From SIG575 sp045643165 (lineage in GTDB: Bacteria > Bacillota > Clostridia > Oscillospirales > Acutalibacteraceae), in the NCBI GenBank assembly GCA_045643165.1, contig JAZUKF010000031.1:1-29149 (forward strand): a stretch of 29,149 bases of DNA, written 5' to 3'. The notes beneath the pieces are model-generated. The model saw only the letters and a list, made by a program, of their open reading frames with translations. It was not told where the DNA came from and did no database searches. A program made the translations under genes and the position numbers. The first letter of the stretch is position 1. Each line of letters starts with the position of its first letter. Shown one piece after another: positions 8,697-14,932 of the stretch.

Positions 8697-9143
8697 TCAC
8701 ATTCCCGGAAAACATTTTATGTATGATACAGCCAAACCTTCATTCAACCCGAAACGCAAATAAACTTTATTCCTTTCTGCGTTTACAAATCGGTCTGAAA
8801 CAAATATTCTCCTGCATCCCTTTTTCAAAGCATATTCCTGTGCCTTGTTTAACATCATTATTGATATTTCTTCATCATTATCCTTAACGGCAAAATCGCC
8901 GATATTTCCCACCGGCATTAAATTATCCGCCAAGGAAATTATTATATCTATACTGATAGTGGATATTATTTTTCCGTCAGCTTCTCCCACGTAAATTTTC
9001 TTGTTTTCCCTATTCGTAATTCTTTCAAATTCACATTCATATTTTCCGCTTAAAACAGTTCCCGATTTTCTTCCTCTGCTTTCAAGTAAAGAAACAATAA
9101 AGGGCCAATCATTTTTTTCGGCTTCTCTGATAATAAAATTCAT
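8697..9143 (-). CDS. GNAT-family N-acetyltransferase
   Basis: A 148-residue GNAT-fold protein. The start MNFIIREAEKNDW is a typical GNAT beginning. The acetyl-CoA region is weakly conserved: the segment GNIGDFAVKDNDEEISIMMLNKAQEYALKKGCRRIFVSD covers the beta4-alpha3-beta5 part, without a clear Q/RxxGxG/A loop. An in-frame ATG exists 15 bases upstream at 9158, but GAGAGGA lies between the two and is ideally placed for the ATG at 9143, so the shorter form is preferred. Substrate is unknown. It lies between the FUSC-type gene (57 bases upstream) and the GDPD-like gene (4 bases downstream). Confidence 0.8.
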   Translation of the reverse strand: MNFIIREAEKNDWPFIVSLLESRGRKSGTVLSGKYECEFERITNRENKKIYVGEADGKIISTISIDIIISLADNLMPVGNIGDFAVKDNDEEISIMMLNKAQEYALKKGCRRIFVSDRFVNAERNKVYLRFGLNEGLAVSYIKCFPGM

Positions 9144-9199
9144 ATTACGTCCTCTCATTCTTTATATTTCTGTATAAATATATGAAAGGATGTCCGTTT

Positions 9200-9742
9200 T
9201 TATTCCGGAGGAGATTTTATAAGTTTATTTACACTTAATGATACAATTACACCGATTATTGTCCCTACAATTCTGTTAAAAGCAATAACATAAGGTTCGG
9301 AATAGTCAAAGCCTACAACTATAATCAAAAAAGTAATCACCGTTATTGATGAAGCTTCTTTATGATTTATCAGAGAGCAAAAAGAAATAAGCCCCACAAC
9401 ACCCAATACCGCAATAAATATATCTGCACGTGAATTAAAAAAACGTACATTTATTTCATTTACGGCAATTCCGAATAAGCCTCCGAAAACAGAACCGATT
9501 ATTCTGCTGACGGCAAACTCCACGGATTTTCCGATAGTACTCTGTAAACATATCACCGTAGCGATACAAGCAAATGTGGGAGAACCTCCGAGAAAAATCT
9601 TTTTTAAAAAAATTCCCACATCTCCCGAGGTCGTTATTGAATTTTGGATAACAGACAATATATGATAAATCAACAGGCAAATGAACACGCTCAAAGCGGT
9701 TTTTACCGTTCTCATTCCGATACGGAATTTATACTTCTTCAA
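9200..9742 (-). CDS. FUSC / aromatic-acid-exporter family membrane protein
   Basis: A 180-residue membrane protein with four to five predicted helices. The pattern FRIGMRTVKTALSVFICLLIYHIL at the N-terminus and the central SRIIGSVFGGLFGI and NRIVGTIIGVIVSL repeats resemble the membrane half of the ArAE_1/FUSC family (Bacillus YgaE/YqjA type). It is short because it lacks the C-terminal cytosolic domain seen in longer members. Efflux of aromatic or amphipathic acids is the family-level guess only. The start codon is TTG (9740-9742) with a GGTGA-like ribosome site only a few bases upstream; an ATG nine codons in has no ribosome site. Confidence 0.72.
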   Translation of the reverse strand: MKKYKFRIGMRTVKTALSVFICLLIYHILSVIQNSITTSGDVGIFLKKIFLGGSPTFACIATVICLQSTIGKSVEFAVSRIIGSVFGGLFGIAVNEINVRFFNSRADIFIAVLGVVGLISFCSLINHKEASSITVITFLIIVVGFDYSEPYVIAFNRIVGTIIGVIVSLSVNKLIKSPPE

Positions 9743-9764
9743 AAATTCACCGCCAAAAAATTCT

Positions 9765-9780
9765 TAATAATATATTATTA
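9765..9780. other. 16-base AT palindrome between the SanA-like and FUSC-type genes
   Basis: TAATAATATATTATTA is a perfect palindrome 22 bases upstream of the FUSC-type start. It could be an operator or part of a -10 region, but AT-rich intergenic DNA produces such symmetry by chance. Confidence 0.25.
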
Positions 9781-9826
9781 CCCGAATTTTTAACGATTTT
9801 AACGGCAATGTTATTTTATTCTGTTT

Positions 9827-10432
9827 TTATTTCTTATCAATTTCAATCATATAAAATGCCTTGATACGTGCCAAAAATTCTCTTGCATTGTTATAAATCA
9901 TCCATTGATACTCTCTCGGATCCGAGTTTATACCGTAAGCATCTACTCCCTGCTTCCTTGCAAGATACACGGAACGGTACAAATGATATTTTTGAGTAAC
10001 GATTACCGCTTTTTTTACATTGAATTTTTCTTTCATATTTTTCATAGAAGAAAAAGTATTCAATCCCATTTCGTCAGTATTGATTTTTTCCTCATTTATT
10101 CCCATTTCAAGAGATACCTTTTTCATTGCGGTTATCTCGTCGTATTCTTCGGGATTTTCGGAATCTCCGCTGAGAAGCAAAAAATAATCTCCGTTATTAT
10201 CAAACATATCACATGCTGTTTTTATTCTGTCATAAAGCATATCGCAGGGAGTACCGTCAGGGAAAACACCTGCACCTAAAACCAGCACACAATCTTTTTC
10301 CTTTGCAATCGCTTCTTCAGCAGAAATAATATACGGACTTGAAAAACCCACAATATAAATATTTATACCTGCCAACGTGAGAAAAACAACGGCAACAGCA
10401 GAAATCAAAATTATTAAAAATTTCTTTTTCAT
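9827..10432 (-). CDS. SanA/YdcF-like DUF218 membrane-anchored protein
   Basis: A 201-residue protein with one N-terminal membrane anchor (about 4-28) and an extracytoplasmic DUF218 domain of the SanA/YdcF type. Conserved family features are VLGAGV (51-56), the Arg in YDRIKTA (R69), the LSGD motif (87-90) followed by acidic residues, and VTQKYHLYRS (145-154). SanA of enterobacteria affects envelope permeability and vancomycin sensitivity at high temperature; biochemical activity of the family is unsettled. The gene begins 14 bases after the ABC permease stop and has no good ribosome site, so translation may depend on the upstream gene. An envelope role fits its neighbours. Confidence 0.85.
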   Translation of the reverse strand: MKKKFLIILISAVAVVFLTLAGINIYIVGFSSPYIISAEEAIAKEKDCVLVLGAGVFPDGTPCDMLYDRIKTACDMFDNNGDYFLLLSGDSENPEEYDEITAMKKVSLEMGINEEKINTDEMGLNTFSSMKNMKEKFNVKKAVIVTQKYHLYRSVYLARKQGVDAYGINSDPREYQWMIYNNAREFLARIKAFYMIEIDKK

Positions 10433-10446
10433 TCAATATCACATAA

Positions 10447-11265
10447 TTATTTTATGTTGATTTTTTTCTTCATAAGATAGTTCGTTCCGATAAACATTAC
10501 TGCGGTACTTATTATCTGGAAGATGAAACCGCCTATTCCGATTATGGTTCCCTCACCTACGGCACCGCTCATTGAGTTCGTTGTAAAGGAAACCTTTGAA
10601 TCTGCGAAATAAAGTGCAACGGGTAAATTTCTCGTAAGAGAAATAAATATACCGAACATAACCGCAAATACTCCGATGAAAAGAAGCACTCCGCCGGCAG
10701 TACCGAACTGATTGAAAGGCTTGATATTTGACAATGTCATGGAGAAGAAAATCTGAGAAATCAAAACAAGAACTTCCATAAACAGTATCAAAACCAATGC
10801 AACGATTACTTTTACAAGAATTGATTTATCCGGCAGTTTTTCTATCATTTCATAAAGCATATTAAGTTCTTCAAGTACTTCGGGTTCAATTTTGCTGAAG
10901 AAAAATTTAATGATAAAAGCATAAATTCCGATATATAATACATAACTTAACGTAACCCATGAAAAAGAAACAAGAGCCTTTGAAAAAAGTAAATCTCTTG
11001 ATTTCACCGGTATGGTATAACTTAAATATCCCTGGTTACTGTACAAAGATTTATTGAAATAAGAAAGCATCACAAAAACAGTTATGATCATAATTGCAAA
11101 ACTTAACATTATTAAAATAAACGTTCCGATTGCCTGAAAAACAACAAGTTTATCAAAAGCATACGAAAGTGCGGTCAGTATGCCCACAAGTATTGCAATT
11201 ACATATAAGCCGAGCATTGAATGTGCACTGGCTTTAAAATCATTTTTAATCAATTTCCCAAGCAT
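10447..11265 (-). CDS. ABC transporter permease subunit
   Basis: A 272-residue protein with about six membrane helices, forming the membrane half of an ABC exporter together with the ATPase upstream. The sequence MLGKLIKNDFKASAHSML at the N-terminus is the usual soluble lead-in of ABC-2-type permeases. The reading frame is open for 27 further codons, but the ATG at 11265 is preceded by a perfect AGGAGG at 9 bases, so the shorter form is preferred. Its start lies 20 bases inside the end of the ATPase gene, which implies coupled translation. No substrate motif is visible; related pairs (YtrB-YtrC-like) often export peptides or respond to cell-wall stress, which is inference here. Confidence 0.8.
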   Translation of the reverse strand: MLGKLIKNDFKASAHSMLGLYVIAILVGILTALSYAFDKLVVFQAIGTFILIMLSFAIMIITVFVMLSYFNKSLYSNQGYLSYTIPVKSRDLLFSKALVSFSWVTLSYVLYIGIYAFIIKFFFSKIEPEVLEELNMLYEMIEKLPDKSILVKVIVALVLILFMEVLVLISQIFFSMTLSNIKPFNQFGTAGGVLLFIGVFAVMFGIFISLTRNLPVALYFADSKVSFTTNSMSGAVGEGTIIGIGGFIFQIISTAVMFIGTNYLMKKKINIK

Positions 11266-11989
11266 ACTTAAACACCTCCTTAAATGCATCCTCAACTGTT
11301 TCACCCGCATTGCGAATTTCCTCGGTATCACGGTCAAAAAGTACATTGCCGTTTCCTATCATAAGAACGTGATTGAAAATTCTTTCAACATCATGGATAA
11401 GGTGAGTGGAAAGAAGAACGGTAGAGTCCTTTGCGTAATTATTCATAATCGTATCAAGGATAAACGTCCTTGCCGCAGGATCCACACCGCCCAAAGGCTC
11501 ATCAAGAATATACAGTTTTGCTTTTCTTGACATTACAAGGACAAGCTGAAGTTTTTCCTGCATTCCTTTTGACATGGATTTTGCCTTCTGTTTCATGGGT
11601 AAATTAAAATGCTCCACCATGGAAATTGCTTTTTCCTTATCAAAATCAGCAAAAAAATCAGCGAAATAATTTATAGCATCTATCGGACGCATCCAGTCCG
11701 CAAGATATGTCTTTTCCGGAAGATAGGCAACCATGCTTTTACTTTCTACACCGGGACGGTTTCCGTCAATAAAAACATCTCCGGAATAATCGTTAATAAG
11801 TCCCGTTAAAATTTTTATCAAAGATGTTTTTCCGCATCCGTTGGGACCTAACAATCCAATAATCTGTCCCGGATTAAGGGTAAAAGAAACATTCTTTAAT
11901 ACCTGATGCTTACCGTATGACTTCGACAGATTTTCAACACGAATGATCGGATTGGAATAAAAATTATCTTCTTTGACTATAGGAGCCAA
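11246..11989 (-). CDS. ABC transporter ATP-binding protein
   Basis: A 247-residue ATPase with Walker A GPNGCGKT (48-55), a YLPEKTYL segment at the Q-loop region, the signature variant MSKGMQEKLQL in place of LSGGQ, Walker B YILDEPLGGVDP and the switch-histidine loop LLSTHLIHDVERI. The signature variant is common in the YxlF/YtrB-like group of two-component exporters. The frame stays open upstream to 12103, but a consensus promoter lies inside that extension. A GGGGGG ribosome site sits 6 bases before the TTG at 11987-11989, giving the protein start MAPIVKEDNF. It pairs with the downstream permease, with a 20-base gene overlap. Confidence 0.9.
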   Translation of the reverse strand: MAPIVKEDNFYSNPIIRVENLSKSYGKHQVLKNVSFTLNPGQIIGLLGPNGCGKTSLIKILTGLINDYSGDVFIDGNRPGVESKSMVAYLPEKTYLADWMRPIDAINYFADFFADFDKEKAISMVEHFNLPMKQKAKSMSKGMQEKLQLVLVMSRKAKLYILDEPLGGVDPAARTFILDTIMNNYAKDSTVLLSTHLIHDVERIFNHVLMIGNGNVLFDRDTEEIRNAGETVEDAFKEVFKYAWEID

Positions 11990-12022
11990 AGCAATCCCCC
12001 CTATATTATAATAACTTATGTC

Positions 12023-12051
12023 ATTATCCCATAATTTATTTACTGTGTCAA
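12023..12051 (-). promoter_or_regulatory. Sigma-A promoter of the ABC transporter genes
   Basis: On the minus strand, a perfect TTGACA (12046-12051), a 17-base spacer and GATAAT (12023-12028) lie 33 bases before the TTG start at 11989. This fixes the start, since the longer reading frame would begin upstream of the promoter. Confidence 0.8.
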
Positions 12052-12084
12052 TAAAATATAATGAATTAACTGTTAAAAATTCAT

Positions 12085-12120
12085 AAAAAACAGCCGTTTG
12101 CAATTCAACGGCTGTTTTTT
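12085..12120 (-). terminator. Intrinsic terminator of the small secreted-protein gene at 12125
   Basis: A perfect 14-base stem, AAAAAACAGCCGTT (12085-12098) with AACGGCTGTTTTTT (12107-12120), lies immediately after the stop of the minus-strand gene and ends in a run of U on that strand. It separates this gene from the ABC promoter. Confidence 0.9.
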
Positions 12121-12124
12121 ATAT

Positions 12125-12781
12125 TCAGTTTAAAGGAACTGCCTTTGTAAACATTGAAAAAAATTCTATGATTTTTGTTTTTACTTCATTAACAATATCC
12201 TTTACGGCTTTGATAATCGCAGAGAATATTTCATCGCTCTTCGATTCCTTCTTATCATCTACAGTGCCGCCGTTATTTTTAATAAAGTCTTTTAAAGCAG
12301 TACCGAGACCGTCACTGAGGATCCATACAATGGCTTCTTTGTAAAAATCCTCGGGAACTAATTTCAAAACAACCTGAAGAACGGGGTTCTGAACATAGTC
12401 TGCAATTTTTCCGGCATAAAGCTTTGAAAGGAAATCGGCAATTTTTTCAGCCTGTGATTTGTTTAATGTAAGTAAATTATCTGCACCGGAAAGTTTTAGT
12501 GCCTGATTTACTATCCATTCCGCAACAGGTTTTGCTACAGTACTGCCACCGGTCAATTTCTCAACAAGTAATTCTTTTAACTCCTCACTGAATTTTTCCC
12601 TTGCGGAATCATTTAATCCGTTTGCAATTTTTGCAAGTTCAAGAAGCATTTTCGTAATGTCATCCTTAGACTCCGCCGTTGTACTTCCTGTATCAGCGGC
12701 AAATGACTGAACGGAAAAAGCAACCGTAAATGTTGAAAACAGCATAACCGTTACAAGTAATAATGATATGATTTTTTTCAT
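12125..12781 (-). CDS. Secreted helical protein of unknown function
   Basis: A 218-residue protein with a clear Sec signal peptide (MKKIISLLLVTVMLFSTFTV..., cleavage near QSFAAD) and no recognised domain. The mature part looks largely alpha-helical and amphipathic, with a disordered DDKKESKSDE linker near residue 175 and a hydrophobic C-terminal helix (FSAIIKAVKDIVNEVKTKIIEFFSMF) that could pack or associate with membrane. It has no LPXTG motif. An ATG 9 bases upstream (12790) directly abuts GGAGG, so the ATG at 12781, with 9-base spacing, is chosen. It has its own promoter and terminator. Homologues and function are unknown to me. Confidence 0.75.
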   Translation of the reverse strand: MKKIISLLLVTVMLFSTFTVAFSVQSFAADTGSTTAESKDDITKMLLELAKIANGLNDSAREKFSEELKELLVEKLTGGSTVAKPVAEWIVNQALKLSGADNLLTLNKSQAEKIADFLSKLYAGKIADYVQNPVLQVVLKLVPEDFYKEAIVWILSDGLGTALKDFIKNNGGTVDDKKESKSDEIFSAIIKAVKDIVNEVKTKIIEFFSMFTKAVPLN

Positions 12782-12811
12782 TTTTATCATCCTCCTTTTT
12801 GTTCTGATAAT

Positions 12812-12840
12812 AATATACTACCATTATCAAATAATGTCAA
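12812..12840 (-). promoter_or_regulatory. Sigma-A promoter of the secreted-protein gene at 12125
   Basis: On the minus strand, TTGACA (12835-12840), a 17-base spacer and TATATT (12812-12817) lie about 30 bases upstream of the start codon. It is close to consensus and indicates strong expression. Confidence 0.8.
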
Positions 12841-12877
12841 TTATTATAAATTAAAAATAATGTAAAAATATAAAAAC

Positions 12878-12913
12878 AACCGTGCAGAATAAAAATACTT
12901 TTTCTGCACGGTT
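12878..12913 (-). terminator. Intrinsic terminator of the secreted-protein gene at 12949
   Basis: The arms AACCGTGCAGAA (12878-12889) and TTCTGCACGGTT (12902-12913) form a 12-base stem about 35 bases past the stop. On the minus strand it is followed by GTTTTTATATTTTT. Confidence 0.85.
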
Positions 12914-12948
12914 ATAATTATTAAAACTTAAATATGTTCGGGACTGAA

Positions 12949-13611
12949 TTATTCGTTATCAGCCTTTTTCTTTGTGCAAACGATTGCACCTACTGCTGCA
13001 ACTGCAAGAACTGCAACTGCTGCGAAGGAAGAAGTTGTACCTGTAACAACACCGGGAATAGTTGTGGGTTCCTCTGTTGTGGGTTCTTCTGTTGTTGTGG
13101 TTTCTATTTCAGGCTCTGTTTTTTCTTCGCCTGTATAAATGCCGATTACAGCATTACCTACTTTGCTGTTCTGAAGAGCATCGATAAGGGGAGTTGTGTC
13201 AATGCCGAGATCCTCAAGTCTTTCGAGAATCTTGTCAACAAATCCTGCAACTTCACTTGAATCAACGATTTCAAGGTCAGCAAGGTCATAGTCTGCAAGT
13301 GTTGTTTCGATTGTATCTTTTACGTTTGACATATCAGCACCTGTAATATCGCTGATTGCAGTAGCGGCTTCGTCAATAGCATCCTTAGCCTTAACTGTTC
13401 CGGTGGATTCAAGAATATCACCGAAAGCATTGTAAAGAGCGTCTGCATTAACTTTTGCTGTTTCGGCTGCACCGGCTACATCGCCTTCGCCAACCTGATC
13501 GGCAATTTTTCCTACTACTTCTCCGAGATCTGCTTCTTCAGCTGCAAATGCCATTGTTGTAAAAGCAAAACACAATGCAATAACAACTAAAACACTGATT
13601 AATTTTTTCAT
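12949..13611 (-). CDS. Secreted, C-terminally membrane-anchored protein with Thr/Glu stalk
   Basis: A 220-residue surface protein: signal peptide (cleavage near AFAAEEA), an acidic Ala-rich helical domain of about 130 residues, a TTTTEEPTTEEPTT stalk near 170-185, then a C-terminal helix (SSFAAVAVLAVAAVGAIVC) and a basic KKKADNE tail. The anatomy is like sortase substrates, but no LPXTG or NPXTG motif precedes the helix, so it is more likely held as a single-pass membrane protein. The ribosome site AAAGGAA precedes the ATG. Its own promoter and terminator make it monocistronic. No family is recognised. Confidence 0.75.
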   Translation of the reverse strand: MKKLISVLVVIALCFAFTTMAFAAEEADLGEVVGKIADQVGEGDVAGAAETAKVNADALYNAFGDILESTGTVKAKDAIDEAATAISDITGADMSNVKDTIETTLADYDLADLEIVDSSEVAGFVDKILERLEDLGIDTTPLIDALQNSKVGNAVIGIYTGEEKTEPEIETTTTEEPTTEEPTTIPGVVTGTTSSFAAVAVLAVAAVGAIVCTKKKADNE

Positions 13612-13668
13612 TTTTATCCATTCCTTTCAATAAAAAGATATACGAATATGTTTTCTCTATTCGATAAC

Positions 13669-13684
13669 GAGTTAAGTATAACTC
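13669..13684. other. Operator-like palindrome over the -10 region
   Basis: GAGTTA-AGTA-TAACTC is a 6-base inverted repeat around a 4-base centre. It spans the -10 box (13675-13680) and presumed start site of the downstream secreted-protein gene. It could bind a repressor; that is inference. Confidence 0.35.
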
Positions 13685-13703
13685 ATTTTTCCATAGATGT
13701 CAA
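13675..13703 (-). promoter_or_regulatory. Sigma-A promoter of the secreted-protein gene at 12949
   Basis: On the minus strand, TTGACA (13698-13703), a 17-base spacer and TATACT (13675-13680). The transcript leader would be about 55 bases. Confidence 0.8.
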
Positions 13704-13722
13704 CATTTTTTTGAAAATTTTT

Positions 13723-14733
13723 TTAAGAAGTTTTACTTCTGTCTGTTTTCCACATCAAATAAACATTATTTCCGCTCGTATAATAAGTATCGGGAGTCGA
13801 TGCATTACCCCTTGTAAAGCCTGCATTACCCAGTGCTTCCACAAAGGCATTGGTCATTTCCTCATCTTTAAGAGTAATTCTCATTTGCATTGTAAGTTGA
13901 CTTCTGTCGGCAAATTTATCAAGTCTTCCCGGAACAAATCCCGTCAACCACCATGTATCCTGATAATCTCTCCTGAAAAGCACGTCTCCTTTATTATAAC
14001 AGGTATATCCGATTTTTAACCGTTTTGAATTATCGGTGCATATATAGTGAGAAGATGTTGAATTCTCATCCTTATAATATACACCTGCCTCTGCACCTAA
14101 AAGAACAAAGCCGTATTGACCTTTCCAGAATTGTACAAGCCAATCGTTTCCGCCGTAATTGAATTTAATTCTTACTGTATCAAACCACAAAACGGCATAA
14201 CCCGCAAGCTTATCGTAATACTGATTATAACCGAATTGCCTTTGCCACGGATCGGAAGTTGAATAAAATACATTTGCGTTTGAGTCCCATATAAATCCGA
14301 ACGCACCTGCCTGTTTGGAAGCATTTTCGTTTGTAACGGGTGAATCTTTTCCGACGGCAGTTATCTTTTCTTTAGGTTTTGCGGTTGTTTTTACCTTCTT
14401 ATCATTCTTCGTTACAAAAGGTTTAACTATTCCCGTAACACGTTCCGTTACGATTTTACCGTTTTTATCAGTAACTTTTTCACCCTTTTTATCTGTTACA
14501 ACCTCCGTAACATCCTTACCGTTCTCATCGGTAACTACTTCCGTCTTTTCACTTGATTTCTCTGTTTCGGAGTCAATATCACCTAAAACGGAAAATGCGG
14601 TAACACTTTCACTCGGCTTAACGTTTTCATTTCCGGTTGAAGAATAATGTTTAATGAACAAAACCGACACTACCGCTACAACAACGGTAGCCAGACTTAT
14701 GGCAACAACACTGACTATTTTATTTTTGTTCAT
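13723..14733 (-). CDS. Membrane-anchored DUF4474 protein with VTD repeats
   Basis: A 336-residue protein with an N-terminal membrane anchor (about 6-27), a low-complexity stalk, and a C-terminal DUF4474 domain (about 143-330). The stalk contains back-to-back VTDxxGxxVTExVTD units at 67-100, followed by a Lys/Thr stretch. The DUF4474 part shows FGFIWDSNANVFYSTSDPWQ and the FGYNQYYDK, KFNYGGNDWLVQFWKGQYG signature that I recall for this family of clostridial proteins; its biochemical role is unknown. The domain should face outward. The ribosome site is GGGAG. It has its own promoter and lies among other exported proteins. No convincing terminator follows it. Confidence 0.8.
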   Translation of the reverse strand: MNKNKIVSVVAISLATVVVAVVSVLFIKHYSSTGNENVKPSESVTAFSVLGDIDSETEKSSEKTEVVTDENGKDVTEVVTDKKGEKVTDKNGKIVTERVTGIVKPFVTKNDKKVKTTAKPKEKITAVGKDSPVTNENASKQAGAFGFIWDSNANVFYSTSDPWQRQFGYNQYYDKLAGYAVLWFDTVRIKFNYGGNDWLVQFWKGQYGFVLLGAEAGVYYKDENSTSSHYICTDNSKRLKIGYTCYNKGDVLFRRDYQDTWWLTGFVPGRLDKFADRSQLTMQMRITLKDEEMTNAFVEALGNAGFTRGNASTPDTYYTSGNNVYLMWKTDRSKTS

Positions 14734-14767
14734 TTCATCACTCCCATCATTTGAATTTACAACGTTT

Positions 14768-14796
14768 ATTATAACATCTTATACGTTTCAGGTCAA
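14768..14796 (-). promoter_or_regulatory. Sigma-A promoter of the DUF4474 gene
   Basis: On the minus strand, TTGACC (14791-14796), a 17-base spacer and a perfect TATAAT (14768-14773), about 35 bases upstream of the start codon. Confidence 0.8.
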
Positions 14797-14885
14797 TTAT
14801 ATTAAATAAACAATAATTAAGAAAAAATATTGCCATGTAAATTTATATAATTATTTCGGAAAGTTTTTGTGCAAATCAGACAACA

Positions 14886-14908
14886 AAGGCGGGACTTTGT
14901 CCCGCCTT
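14886..14908 (-). terminator. GC-rich terminator hairpin after the dockerin-protein gene
   Basis: AAGGCGGGAC (14886-14895) pairs with GTCCCGCCTT (14899-14908) around a 3-base loop, 24 bases past the stop at 14933. On the minus strand the tract that follows (TGTTGTCTG) is only moderately U-rich, but the stem is very stable. Confidence 0.75.
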
Positions 14909-14932
14909 GCCATTATTTATTTTTCTTTAAAA

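Noticed and set aside
11990..12103. N-terminal extension of the ABC ATPase frame
   Set aside because: It contains the TTGACA-N17-GATAAT promoter and runs into the terminator of the upstream gene, and a good ribosome site precedes the TTG at 11989.
12949..13100. Sortase substrate (LPXTG) for the Thr/Glu-stalk protein
   Set aside because: The C-terminal helix and basic tail fit, but no LPXTG-like motif precedes the helix, so simple membrane anchoring is the safer reading.
12934..13260. Plus-strand cysteine-rich open frame (CNCCEGRSCTCNNT-type)
   Set aside because: It is the exact antisense of the Ala/Thr/Glu-rich secreted-protein gene; the cysteines come from complementing GCA and ACA-type codons. 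It has no ribosome site, while the minus-strand gene has promoter, ribosome site, signal peptide and terminator.
14315..14647. Plus-strand Ser/Val/Thr repeat open frame
   Set aside because: It mirrors the VTD repeats of the DUF4474 protein on the other strand and has no ribosome site.
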